14,890 nucleotides of DNA from JAKACU01 sp021821185 (GCA_027343965.1 DAHWJX010000014.1:1-14890), one strand, 5' to 3'; numbered from the stretch's first letter, positions 6,174-13,160 are shown. Translations and numbers: made by a program. The notes: a model not told the origin generated them from the sequence alone.

Positions 6174-6602
6174 TTGGTAGTCATTAACTTCAATCAGATT
6201 TTACGATTACCCTTGTTTTATAAAGGGGATTTAGCTGCCTATGCTTCCGTTTGTGCTGATGCCATTCGTCTAAATCCGGATGAGCAACAACTCGATTTAG
6301 TCAATTATAGTACAGCGCCCGCTATAAAGATTGCCCGTCTCGCCGTTGATAAGCATTTTGTTGGGTACGGCTTCGGCAAGTTTTTAATCGAATATATTCG
6401 GTATACATGCCAAGTATTAAATGAACTCCTTGGAATACGTTATGTAACACTCGATGCATTTCCTCATAGAACGAATTACTATAAAAAGCTAGGATTCCGC
6501 GAAAACTTAGTCTATAGCGCTGATAAGCGACGTAAATTCATAAGTATGCGCTCGGATTATCAGGACGGTGAGATGGAGGAATCCGAGGAAACGGTAGGAT
6601 AG
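6174..6602 (+). CDS. GNAT-family N-acetyltransferase, N-terminus uncertain (probable frameshift)
   Basis: The conserved part is a GNAT domain. LPLFYKGDLAAYASVCADAI forms the central strands. IARLAVDKHFVGYGFGKFL is motif A, with the acetyl-CoA pyrophosphate loop V-G-Y-G-F-G-K. YVTLDAFPHRTNYYKKLGF is motif B. The frame is open back to 6066, but residues before about 6174 look non-coding and no ATG or ribosome site is present. The coordinates given use the TTG at 6174. In another frame an ATG at 6097, two bases after the ATPase stop, encodes 27 residues with NLDLQTLSVTNIEL, which resembles a GNAT first strand and helix, before a TAG at 6178. A single missing base would join the two. It could modify a small molecule, protein or charged tRNA, as GNAT toxins do; the substrate cannot be read. 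Confidence 0.75.
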   Translation: MVVINFNQILRLPLFYKGDLAAYASVCADAIRLNPDEQQLDLVNYSTAPAIKIARLAVDKHFVGYGFGKFLIEYIRYTCQVLNELLGIRYVTLDAFPHRTNYYKKLGFRENLVYSADKRRKFISMRSDYQDGEMEESEETVG

Positions 6603-6644
6603 CCATTGAGCCGTTCCCTTGGATACCTCATAGTCGATCTGTAT

Positions 6645-7169
6645 TTATTGAGACTTTACTTCGCAATCTTCTAAGGCAAGACACCAATCTTCCGGACTAC
6701 TCCATGTATCTAAATTGCCTATGGGTTCATAATGAAGATAGTTACAATATTTACGTAAAACGCTGACACATATCTTTTCAGTTCGTTCCTTACGCCGGAC
6801 AAACCAGGCTGGTAGATGGAGCAGTTCGCGACCTGTGATACCTTTGCTCAGATAGCGTAAGCCATCATCCACAATAAGTACCCAATCATAACGTTGCCCC
6901 ATCAAGCCTCGCAATTTAGTCAATGCTTGATCAATCTTACTTTGTGAGACTGGAAGCCGAAAAATTGCGTAACCATTATCGGATGTGATGGGATTGATCG
7001 CTACCTTGACGCCATCTGCTTCGATCTTACTGAAATTATCTAACGCAACCGCCACATGGTAATATTCGCGATTGTGCGGACCGTCTTCTAAGCGTTCACC
7101 GAATTGGATAAGAGCCTCTAAAGTAGTCGTTGCTTTATAGTAACCTAATACGTCTCCTCGTTGAATCAA
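6645..7169 (-). CDS. Permuted papain-like (YiiX / NlpC-P60-related) protein
   Basis: I choose the TTG at 7169 (174 residues) because GAGGAGG lies eight bases upstream. The longer frame from TTG 7193 begins in the terminator tail. Features of the circularly permuted NlpC/P60 superfamily appear in order: GDVLGYY near the N-terminus, the likely catalytic His in EYYHVAVAL (His46 in the long form), IEADGVKV, QRYDW (100-104) and the likely nucleophile in EKICVSV (Cys142). The classical C-S-E context is C-V-S here. Members cleave peptidoglycan peptides, amides or lipids; a phage copy may help lysis or entry, but the substrate is not visible. There is no signal peptide or membrane segment. It lies after the recombinase gene beyond a strong terminator, so it depends on readthrough or a weak internal promoter. 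It converges with the GNAT gene. Confidence 0.75.
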   Translation of the reverse strand: MIQRGDVLGYYKATTTLEALIQFGERLEDGPHNREYYHVAVALDNFSKIEADGVKVAINPITSDNGYAIFRLPVSQSKIDQALTKLRGLMGQRYDWVLIVDDGLRYLSKGITGRELLHLPAWFVRRKERTEKICVSVLRKYCNYLHYEPIGNLDTWSSPEDWCLALEDCEVKSQ

Positions 7170-7194
7170 TTTTACAGCCTCCTCAAACAACAAA

Positions 7195-7224
7195 AATCCT
7201 CTGCTATGAGACTAGCAGAGGATT
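7195..7224 (-). terminator. Strong rho-independent terminator after the recombinase gene
   Basis: A perfect 12-bp stem, AATCCTCTGCTA paired with TAGCAGAGGATT, has a six-base loop. On the minus strand it is followed by TTTTGTTGTTT. It lies 20 bases beyond the recombinase stop and just before the ribosome site of the papain-like gene. Confidence 0.9.
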
Positions 7225-7244
7225 GAGGGTTAGGCAGAAAGTAG

Positions 7245-8087
7245 TCATTGTACAAAGTATCGTTGATAGGCTTGCTGACGAGTCGATCCGCTAAGCGTTG
7301 CATACAACTGTGTCGTTTCGGGCTTTTCGTGACCCAGAATCGATTGCACAGCCGCAAGCGGTGCGCCTTGATTGAGAAGTACTGTGGCCAGCGTATGACG
7401 CAGAACGTGCGGACTTACCTTTCCGGCAAGCCCACATCTGCCCGCGACAATCTTAACAATGTCCTGTATCCGATGTACTGGCATCCGATGCGGTTTATTA
7501 GTAGTCACAAACAAAGCCATATCCATGTCATTTCGACTGTTTAAATAACGTTGTAGCCATATCCGAGCTTTGGCTCCGAAGTAGACTTCGCGTTCCTTAT
7601 TACCCTTCCCAAGAACCGTTACGGCTCCGCGTTGCCAGTCAATTGCATTTCGGTTGAGATGCATGATTTCACTGACGCGGCATCCCGTTGCGAAAAAGAA
7701 TTCAATTAACGCGTGTTCTTGAATGGTTTTGCAGGCATCGCGCAACATTTCGACTTCCTCTATATTGAGTGCTTTGGGTACGCGCTTGCCTTGTTTTGGC
7801 TCTTTAAGCTTGAAGGTTGGGTTTTTGACGATATACTCTTCTTCCACGAGCCACTTAAACAGGCTTTTAATGGCCCGTATTTTATGCCCAAGGCTCGATG
7901 GTTTGAGATGTGTATTGTGGCTGAGGTGATCACGCAAGATCTGAAGTGTAACATCTTGGATATGGAGATCGCCGATATCCCGAATCAAAATGGAATATTG
8001 CAAGCGATAAGACTTGATGGTATATGAGGAAAAGCCTTCTTGCGTACGTAGCGCAAGATAGCTCTCCGTGACTTTGGAGAGTTGCAT
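7245..8087 (-). CDS. Tyrosine recombinase / integrase (XerC/D-like)
   Basis: The protein has 280 residues, close to the minimal XerC/D size. An N-terminal SAM-like core-binding domain (1-95) precedes the catalytic domain. All active-site residues are visible: Arg137 (ATGCRVSE), Lys161 (GKGNKER), His227 and Arg230 (HVLRHT), His253 (LGHEK) and nucleophile Tyr262 (QLYATLS). The ATG at 8087 has GGAGG nine bases before it. The protein should carry out site-specific strand exchange, for example phage integration or resolution of dimers. It is a separate unit, with inverted repeats and a possible promoter upstream and a strong terminator downstream. It lacks the arm-binding extension of lambda-type integrases, so a simple XerCD-style target is likely. 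The function call is firm; the site is unknown. Confidence 0.95.
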   Translation of the reverse strand: MQLSKVTESYLALRTQEGFSSYTIKSYRLQYSILIRDIGDLHIQDVTLQILRDHLSHNTHLKPSSLGHKIRAIKSLFKWLVEEEYIVKNPTFKLKEPKQGKRVPKALNIEEVEMLRDACKTIQEHALIEFFFATGCRVSEIMHLNRNAIDWQRGAVTVLGKGNKEREVYFGAKARIWLQRYLNSRNDMDMALFVTTNKPHRMPVHRIQDIVKIVAGRCGLAGKVSPHVLRHTLATVLLNQGAPLAAVQSILGHEKPETTQLYATLSGSTRQQAYQRYFVQ

Positions 8088-8131
8088 GATATATGGCCTC
8101 CTGAGAAAGGTTTTTGTCCTGAGATAGAAAT

Positions 8132-8193
8132 GAAGCAGGCTGCGCTCTCAGGTGCGCTTTCGTCTAAGGGATCAGCTTAGACTTGCCTGCTTC
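8132..8193. repeat. Nested inverted repeats upstream of the recombinase gene (possible att site or structured leader)
   Basis: GAAGCAGGC (8132-8140) pairs with GCCTGCTTC (8185-8193). Inside lie a perfect hairpin, GTCTAAG (8162-8168) with CTTAGAC (8176-8182), and a short GCGC/GCGC hairpin (8142-8145 with 8154-8157), giving a three-way junction. A weaker outer arm, ATAGAAA (8124-8130) with TTTCTAT (8213-8219), encloses it. It lies 45 bases before the recombinase start, in a stretch (8088-8247) without a gene. Confidence 0.65.
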
Positions 8194-8201
8194 CAACATA
8201 A

Positions 8202-8229
8202 CCTATCATATGTTTCTATGCAAGGTCAA
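8202..8229 (-). promoter_or_regulatory. Possible promoter for the recombinase gene
   Basis: On the minus strand TTGACC (8229-8224) is one base from a consensus -35. GATAGG (8207-8202) lies 16 bases on, and TATGAT lies 13 bases on. Neither -10 is ideal. The position fits separate transcription of the recombinase gene. Confidence 0.3.
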
Positions 8230-8231
8230 AC

Positions 8232-8257
8232 TATCGCATCAGCACCCTTATGCGATA
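8232..8257 (-). terminator. Hairpin at the end of the right-hand operon
   Basis: TATCGCAT (8232-8239) pairs with ATGCGATA (8250-8257) around a ten-base loop. The TAA of the 105-aa gene lies at the edge of the stem. On the minus strand only GTTTG follows, so termination may be weak or factor-assisted. Confidence 0.45.
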
Positions 8258-8565
8258 AATGTCGTACCCTGCATCGGAAGCACTGTAGCGTTCGCCGTTT
8301 CCTCTGCTTGCAAAAATGCGAGATGATTCGCGGCGAGAAGTTGTGTCTCTGCTGCGCAGTAGGCGGCATAGTCCGTGTAGGTTGTGCCGTTGAGTGTGGC
8401 GCTTGTCCAACCTGTCGGTTGTTTACCCCAGTTCCACTCTTTGACATACTTTGGGTCTGGTAATCCGTCAGGAAGCAATTTTGTTTCGTCAAGCAAAACT
8501 TGAAAATGAATCGTTTCATGTGGTGTGGGCTTTTGGTGTGCTTTGATCATTTTTGCGGTTGTCAT
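8248..8565 (-). CDS. Hypothetical protein (105 aa), last gene of virion-type operon
   Basis: The ATG at 8565 has GGAGG six bases upstream, and the gene begins 11 bases after the preceding stop, so it is surely translated with that operon. The N-terminal half is polar, with HETIHFQVLLDE and YVKEWNWGKQPTGW. The C-terminal half is Ala-rich and probably helical (YAAYCAAETQLLAANHLAFL). No signal, membrane segment or known motif is seen. Its place directly after two beta-rich virion-type genes would suit a small accessory or chaperone of a surface fibre, but nothing in the sequence proves it. Confidence 0.75.
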   Translation of the reverse strand: MTTAKMIKAHQKPTPHETIHFQVLLDETKLLPDGLPDPKYVKEWNWGKQPTGWTSATLNGTTYTDYAAYCAAETQLLAANHLAFLQAEETANATVLPMQGTTFIA

Positions 8566-8576
8566 GATAAACCTCC

Positions 8577-9620
8577 TTAGTTGATGAGTGAGTACGCGAG
8601 TGAATAGGTATAACTATCGCTAGTAGGTGCTGACACAACCACATCATAAACTCTCGGTATTCTCTGTGATGTGGACTGTATAATTTGATCAGTAGTTCCA
8701 GATGCCGATGGAAATATCGCTAAAACATACAGACCGACAGCGTTTAAAAGACCTGTTTGGGTAGTTAGATTAAAATAATTACCAGATGCGTCCCGACCTC
8801 TTACGGTTAGTTGAAGTCCTGATCCAGAGCTAGGTACAGCAGGAATCGCTGAAATTAATAGTGACACAAACCCGCCTTCTGCGTTGAAATTGGTCGCGTC
8901 TGGACTGATCGTTGTCGATGTCCGCGCCGCGCTTGCAAGTAGAGTACCTTGGGTGTTGTTGTAGTTTCTGTCATAGTTAGTTCCGTTAAAAGCGAATGGT
9001 AAACCTGCATTGATCATTCCTGTAGCGCTAAGAGGGGAAGCATCTCCTAATCCGGAACCAACATTACCAGAATAAAATTCTCCACCTGTTCCACCGACTG
9101 GCAATGTCGCACTACTGCCCGTTAGTTGCACACTCGGCGTGCCCGTCACTGCCGTTTGCGCTGCACCAGAGCCATGAACTGTTGTAATTATATCCACACT
9201 ACCTGCGGCGGGTGCTGCACCAAACGTTGGCATCAAGGTAAAGGTCCGTAAAACACCTTTAATCAGAGGCACTAGGAATGTTTGAGTGGACCCTGAGGCT
9301 ATGGATATTGAGGACCCAGTTACGTCACTGGTTATTGCATAAGATATCGATCCCGTTCCACCCGTTGCGGTTGAGCCAGAACAATTCAGTGATAATCCTG
9401 TAATAGTTTGTGCTGTGGAATTGTTATATACCACGATTGTAAGAGCTTTAGCATCAATGATGGCCTGTGTATCATTAGCCTGCGCGCCCGCCAACAGATC
9501 AGCTATGATAACAGAGGCTGCACCGGATGCCTGCGATGCAGTTGCGTCTATATATAATGCATTGCCTGCCCAAAATGCATTTTGTTGGCTGTCATGTGTT
9601 ATCTGACCAATACCTGGCAT
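8577..9620 (-). CDS. Virion-type beta-rich protein (347 aa)
   Basis: The ATG at 9620 has GGAGG eight bases upstream. The composition is rich in Ala, Ser, Thr and Gly with few charges, as in phage surface or tail proteins. Three stretches can be seen. Residues 1-70 contain FWAGNALYIDA. Residues 70-180 are low-complexity strands. A C-terminal domain (about 205-347) contains NYDRNYNNTQGTLL, LTVRGRDASGNYFNL, LYVLAIFPSASG and QRIPRVYDVVVS and ends with a Tyr/Ser strand. This pattern (sugar-lectin-like beta sandwich with R-G-R-D and I-P-R) recalls C-terminal domains of phage surface proteins, but I cannot name a family. T-G-M-I-N-A-G-L-P-F (200-209) echoes T-G-L-L-N-A-G-N-P-L in the next gene upstream. 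It is probably a surface or receptor-binding component. Confidence 0.75.
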   Translation of the reverse strand: MPGIGQITHDSQQNAFWAGNALYIDATASQASGAASVIIADLLAGAQANDTQAIIDAKALTIVVYNNSTAQTITGLSLNCSGSTATGGTGSISYAITSDVTGSSISIASGSTQTFLVPLIKGVLRTFTLMPTFGAAPAAGSVDIITTVHGSGAAQTAVTGTPSVQLTGSSATLPVGGTGGEFYSGNVGSGLGDASPLSATGMINAGLPFAFNGTNYDRNYNNTQGTLLASAARTSTTISPDATNFNAEGGFVSLLISAIPAVPSSGSGLQLTVRGRDASGNYFNLTTQTGLLNAVGLYVLAIFPSASGTTDQIIQSTSQRIPRVYDVVVSAPTSDSYTYSLAYSLIN

Positions 9621-9632
9621 GCTATAACCTCC

Positions 9633-10607
9633 TTATTGAGCTTGCTTAAATTGAACCCGTAAGCTCAATGTGCTAGCTGTTCCAACTTGAAAATTGTAGT
9701 TTGCTTGACTACCTACCACGTAATCCTCTTCATACCAAATACCAGCCGATAAAGGATTACCCGCATTAAGTAGTCCCGTTGTGGCTGCTGTACTGCCACC
9801 TGTAGCTGGTGCTTGTGTAGGTGTCTCAATAATACTCATTGTACTGGATGCCGATACAAGCATACGCAATGTAAATTTCCCTTCTGCAGGCGGAACGATG
9901 GGCATAGCAAGTATATTGGTATTAGCAGCCTCGGCGAGACCACTAATAAACACAAGACGTTGTGGCGGTTGCGGGGTAAGCCTGCCTAATGCATCAGTTA
10001 GCATGGCTCGTAAATCGTTTCCGTCCGTTCCGCCTACCATCAAAGCCTGATTAGGTATTGTTGATCCAACGTTACCTGTCGCGTCGTCTCTTGTTTGTAA
10101 GCTTCCGGTTGCCGATATGAGTTTAAGCCGTGACCAACCATTAGCGGTCCATCCCGTCAGCCTTGCTAAGATTGCTGGTATGCCAGTAGGCTGAGATGCA
10201 ACTTCATCAACATTATCGCCCTGTGGATCTGCAACATTCGTTCCGGCCCATTGAGCTACGTTTTCGGGCGCCGTAATTTCAAGCCGTAATGGGCGTAGGA
10301 GGATGAATTGATCACCGGAAATAGGAGTTTTCGCAAATGCTGTATCCACAGTAATTGTTCCTGTTGACGTAACCGAAATAACGTTACGTGATGCACCTAT
10401 ATTTTCACCACTAATATACTCAATAGTGGACCCTATAAGCTCATTAGCCACTTGCCCGGCTATATCAATTGCCAAACCCGATGGATTATGAAGTATAGCT
10501 GGGATCACCGTGGTCGTGGCACCTGATCCCGTTTCCCAATTGTCTTCGAGAATATCACGGGTGTGCTGAGACAGTACAACTGCCATTTCTTCACGCGTCA
10601 TAGACAT
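9633..10607 (-). CDS. Virion-type protein with a GGTDG..R....D..G.L motif (324 aa)
   Basis: I choose the ATG at 10607 because AGAGGTGAT lies just upstream. The GTG at 10616 would sit inside that ribosome site. Residues 50-110 contain IEYISGENIGASRNVISV, a beta-rich linker-like region. Residues 192-210 read VGGTDGNDLRAMLTDALGR, a motif repeatedly found in tail and surface proteins of phages. The C-terminal 100 residues are beta-rich and carry T-G-L-L-N-A-G-N-P-L with a following Y-E-E-D-Y, also seen in the downstream 347-aa protein. There is no membrane helix. The two are adjacent, separated by 12 bases, and are likely parts of one surface structure. The structural role is inferred from composition and motif, not proven. 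Confidence 0.75.
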   Translation of the reverse strand: MSMTREEMAVVLSQHTRDILEDNWETGSGATTTVIPAILHNPSGLAIDIAGQVANELIGSTIEYISGENIGASRNVISVTSTGTITVDTAFAKTPISGDQFILLRPLRLEITAPENVAQWAGTNVADPQGDNVDEVASQPTGIPAILARLTGWTANGWSRLKLISATGSLQTRDDATGNVGSTIPNQALMVGGTDGNDLRAMLTDALGRLTPQPPQRLVFISGLAEAANTNILAMPIVPPAEGKFTLRMLVSASSTMSIIETPTQAPATGGSTAATTGLLNAGNPLSAGIWYEEDYVVGSQANYNFQVGTASTLSLRVQFKQAQ

Positions 10608-10627
10608 CCCAATCACCTCTTCTTATC

Positions 10628-11290
10628 TTATCGGTTAACAATGGCCGCAACGACAATGGCTGCGCCAGCAACAAGCGTCGGTATTAATTCTTGTACCATT
10701 TGCAAGTTCGTATGTGTCTTCATTATTGGTTTTGATGGATTTGTCGGTGTAGAAGGTGCCCCTATGATCGGCGGGTTTATCGTCGTAGAGATAAACGTTG
10801 CATAAACATCGGGTGTAACGTCTCCGATATCGCCTGATGCATAGAACCACCAGCCTTTACCGACTTGCACACCGATCATAGGCCATTCGTAGACGCTACC
10901 TTTGGTGATTGATGATTCCCCAGATACCCAATTGGTAGGCAGACTATTTGTGGTGGTCACTAAGGCTCGATTTGCACCTGACGGTGTAAAGAAGTTCATC
11001 CCGCTAGGCGCTTGTACATTGAGTGCTTGGAGGAAAGCTGTCACGCCGTTGCCGCCATAAGTCGGACCGGCTTTTGCTCCGTAATAAAACGGATAACCCG
11101 CATAACTAACCCATATACCACCATTTTGGACGAACTGAGCAGCCTCAAACGTTCCACGACCAACGAATTCCCCTGCATCAAGTACGATATTTTGCGGAAG
11201 CGTTGATAAGAGATTAGCAAGTTGTGTGATCTGAGTCGATGTTGTGCCAAATACAGGACCTTCTTGGTTTGTTGTGATGGTGACTGGCAT
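10628..11290 (-). CDS. Tail-anchored protein sharing the N-terminal domain of the 411-aa protein
   Basis: The protein has 220 residues; the ATG at 11290 has GGGGGAG five bases upstream. The domain (1-170) resembles that of the 411-aa protein: QFVQNGGIWVSYAGYPFYYG (72-91) matches NYVSAGGVWIEWCGWPL, and VGKGWWFYASGD with a following Thr-Pro matches FGKGAYFYAYGN. A Pro/Thr-rich stalk follows (PSTPTNPSKP), then a membrane helix at about 200-218 (IPTLVAGAAIVVAAIV) ending NR. It has neither the Cys modules nor an N-terminal signal. It is therefore a tail-anchored protein with an outward domain, encoded among virion-type genes. The ligand or activity is unknown; the fold might be flavodoxin- or amidotransferase-like. 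Confidence 0.8.
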   Translation of the reverse strand: MPVTITTNQEGPVFGTTSTQITQLANLLSTLPQNIVLDAGEFVGRGTFEAAQFVQNGGIWVSYAGYPFYYGAKAGPTYGGNGVTAFLQALNVQAPSGMNFFTPSGANRALVTTTNSLPTNWVSGESSITKGSVYEWPMIGVQVGKGWWFYASGDIGDVTPDVYATFISTTINPPIIGAPSTPTNPSKPIMKTHTNLQMVQELIPTLVAGAAIVVAAIVNR

Positions 11291-11301
11291 AGGTACTCCC
11301 C

Positions 11302-11529
11302 CTAGATTTCATCAATGTCGCAAACGGAATACGCGTCGCGACCTGTGGTCCCGTTTTTATAGGTTTGCCCACGTTTGACCGTTTGTGGATCAGCCATACG
11401 AAACAGTGCGCAAGCCGTAGGCCACGCTTCAACACGATGCAGAGACGAGGTACAGCGTTTCACAAGCCTTCCGTCTCGTTCAAATTCTTCTAATATAACG
11501 TGGTGAGTATGGCATCGGAGCGTTCTAAT
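11302..11529 (-). CDS. 75-aa Cys/His-containing protein, apparent ATT start
   Basis: A 76-codon frame runs to a TAG at 11302 and fills an otherwise empty gap between two structural genes. It contains RTLRCHTHHVILEEFERDGR, then RCTSSLHRVEAWPTACALFR, and ends YSVCDIDEI. The Cys and His residues (C6, H7, H9, H10, C26, C40, C70) suggest a small metal-binding protein. No ATG, GTG or TTG lies near the 5' end. The best start is ATT at 11529-11527, with AGGGGG (11538-11543) eight bases upstream, and it overlaps the preceding TAG by one base. The alternative is GTG at codon 24, which has no ribosome site and would lose the His cluster. A different frame at 11214-11435 looks artefactual. AUU starts are known for infC, where they permit feedback control. 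Coding status is likely; the start is uncertain. Confidence 0.6.
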   Translation of the reverse strand: MRTLRCHTHHVILEEFERDGRLVKRCTSSLHRVEAWPTACALFRMADPQTVKRGQTYKNGTTGRDAYSVCDIDEI

Positions 11530-12190
11530 TGCTACCGCCCCCTCGATAATTGGTGAATTGTCCTGCGAGTTTGCGTAGCAGTTCGTATTGACCTTTTAAT
11601 AACGGTTCATAGACGGTCCGTGAGAAATTGCTGGTCATCACGGCGAGCTGCACATCCGCCGTGAACGTAATATCGATCGTGTCATTATTGATAAGTGTTT
11701 GAACGACTTGTGTATAGGCCGGAGGCAAAAAGGAACCGAGAATATCGATGTCATAATTCATCGGCTGTTCCACAAATAACGGTGGAAGACTATCTGCCTG
11801 AAACGTGGCAAGAAAATCGGATGAATGGTTATCAACATGCAATTTAACCAAGTAGACAGCCGCTGCTGTATCACCTGTTGGAATGCTGATATTGAGTTCT
11901 CCGACGGTTCCTGCTTTCACCAATAAAACTTGACGGACAAAGTAAGGAAAAACTTCGCCCACTTTGCTAGCGGCTAAAAAGGTCTCTAACAAAATATTGG
12001 TATTAAGCGGTAATGACACGTTATGGATAGGATCAAACGCCAAATTCGCGGTTTTTGACGTTACCGACGAAGTATTCAGATTGACAGACGACTTTTTCTG
12101 TTGTTGCGATGAACCCGTTTGAAAATAGTCTGTCGGATTCAATCGAGAAAAAGCCTGAGCCGCCATAAGTTCTTCCAATTCGGAAGCCAT
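11525..12190 (-). CDS. Hypothetical virion-type protein (221 aa)
   Basis: The ATG at 12190 follows the preceding stop by one base (TAAGATG), with GGGGTGGT as ribosome site inside the upstream gene, so the two are translationally coupled. The N-terminus is helical (MASELEELMAAQAFSRL) and is followed by a Ser/Gln/Lys-rich stretch. The body (50-190) is beta-rich with balanced charge, for example LLVKAGTVGELNISIP and IDITFTADVQLAV. The C-terminus (LLKGQYELLRKLAGQF) is helical and ends NYRGGGSN. There is no signal, membrane helix or enzyme motif. The strand content and order next to the 317-aa protein suggest a structural protein partner; the family is not recognised. Confidence 0.75.
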   Translation of the reverse strand: MASELEELMAAQAFSRLNPTDYFQTGSSQQQKKSSVNLNTSSVTSKTANLAFDPIHNVSLPLNTNILLETFLAASKVGEVFPYFVRQVLLVKAGTVGELNISIPTGDTAAAVYLVKLHVDNHSSDFLATFQADSLPPLFVEQPMNYDIDILGSFLPPAYTQVVQTLINNDTIDITFTADVQLAVMTSNFSRTVYEPLLKGQYELLRKLAGQFTNYRGGGSN

Positions 12191-12191
12191 C

Positions 12192-13145
12192 TTATACCAC
12201 CACCCCGGCTAGAATCTGCTCATATAGATGCAAATCTGCGGCGCTCAGGTGAATAGGATTAAGTTTTCCGAAAATTGCTAAGAGTGTTGTGCTCAGTGCG
12301 ATGCGCATTACGGTTAAGCGAACAGTGACGTTGGCCGTTGTCGTTACTGCGGACAGCGAAATGCTCAGTTGTCGCAAGGCAGGAATCCATACGGACATAG
12401 GATAGTCAAGGCTCAGATTATCGCCCAAGACAGATACATAAGCCACGTCAGAATCTCGCTGAATAGTAAGTGATACTTGGTTGCCAACCGCAACCCCACC
12501 GATGGCGATCGATGTAATCACCAAAGCTTCGTCATGGCCGGGCACGATATTTTCTAATGTGGTCGATGTCGAAGTGACAGAAGATTGCTGATAGGCGTAG
12601 ATGTCTTCGCTGACTACGCGTGATAGCCAAGCTTGCTCGAGCGACCTTGATAACGCAAGAGGCCTAAAGCCCTGCGTTCCAATTTGATATTTATCGGCCA
12701 AGGCTTGCTCAGAGGAGGTCATTGATAAGTTGCGCATAACTTTATCAGCGACTGTCAAATTTTTGACGCCAACCGTGTAATTTACTTGCACATTAGGTAA
12801 GGCAACACCAGTGCTGTTGGTGAGATAGATGCCAAGAGCACGGCTGGATCGAATGCCGCTATTGGTCTGTGATAATACGGATTGCAAATTAGGAGGATAG
12901 GCGGCTGCAGCTGTTAGGCGAGTGTTTCCGTCTGATTCTGTCGCTAAAGAAACACCCGTTTCTTGCGTGATCGCCACGTTGCCTAGTATGCCAATCTTTT
13001 TACCGTCGGTGGCTGTGGTGATATCGTTCGCTGAAAAAACAATCGTTTTACTCGGTTGCAAGGATTCAAAGTAAGAGGTGTACGGAATTTTCTCGTACCA
13101 ATATTTCGAAACTTGAGCTTGTGCATCATCAAAAATCGCACCCAC
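12192..13145 (-). CDS. Virion-type protein (317 aa), probably highly expressed
   Basis: The start is GTG at 13145, three bases after a 12-base perfect anti-16S ribosome site, which implies strong translation. Residues 1-30 contain AQVSKYWYEKIPYTSYFES. The rest is mainly beta strands with many Ser, Thr, Val and Ala, such as GVALPNVQVNYTVGVKNL (about 114-131), and VAYVSVLGDNLSLDYPMSVW and VRLTVMRIAL further on. A helical stretch around 140-190 contains LSRSLEQAWLSRVVSEDIY. The C-terminus, HLYEQILAGVVV, is hydrophobic but short for an anchor. It lies between two other structural-type genes. A capsid, sheath or tail protein is plausible on abundance and composition; no family is identified. Confidence 0.75.
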   Translation of the reverse strand: MGAIFDDAQAQVSKYWYEKIPYTSYFESLQPSKTIVFSANDITTATDGKKIGILGNVAITQETGVSLATESDGNTRLTAAAAYPPNLQSVLSQTNSGIRSSRALGIYLTNSTGVALPNVQVNYTVGVKNLTVADKVMRNLSMTSSEQALADKYQIGTQGFRPLALSRSLEQAWLSRVVSEDIYAYQQSSVTSTSTTLENIVPGHDEALVITSIAIGGVAVGNQVSLTIQRDSDVAYVSVLGDNLSLDYPMSVWIPALRQLSISLSAVTTTANVTVRLTVMRIALSTTLLAIFGKLNPIHLSAADLHLYEQILAGVVV

Positions 13146-13148
13146 GTC

Positions 13149-13160
13149 GGATCACCTCCT
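13149..13160 (-). promoter_or_regulatory. Unusually long ribosome binding site for the 317-aa gene
   Basis: AGGAGGTGATCC on the minus strand matches the full complement of the 16S rRNA 3' end known for Bacillota. It ends three bases before the GTG start. It fixes the start at 13145 and predicts a high translation rate. Confidence 0.85.

Noticed and set aside
6585..6620. Imperfect stem GGAAACGG / CCGTTCC after the GNAT gene
   Set aside because: It has a bulge, a long loop and no T-tract on either strand; too weak to call a terminator.
8132..8197. tRNA-like appearance of the stem with GAAGCAG and CTGCTTCCA
   Set aside because: There is no T-arm GGTTCRA sequence, no proper D-arm and no anticodon arm of the right length.
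8088..8247. Integron attC-like or dif-like site
   Set aside because: No GTTRRRY/RYYYAAC core pair and no 28-bp dif consensus could be found, so only the neutral description as inverted repeats is kept.
11214..11435. 73-aa minus-strand frame in the gap before the 220-aa gene
   Set aside because: It overlaps the 220-aa gene by 77 bases and has an Arg/His-rich composition and no ribosome site; the frame at 11302-11529 fits the gap better.
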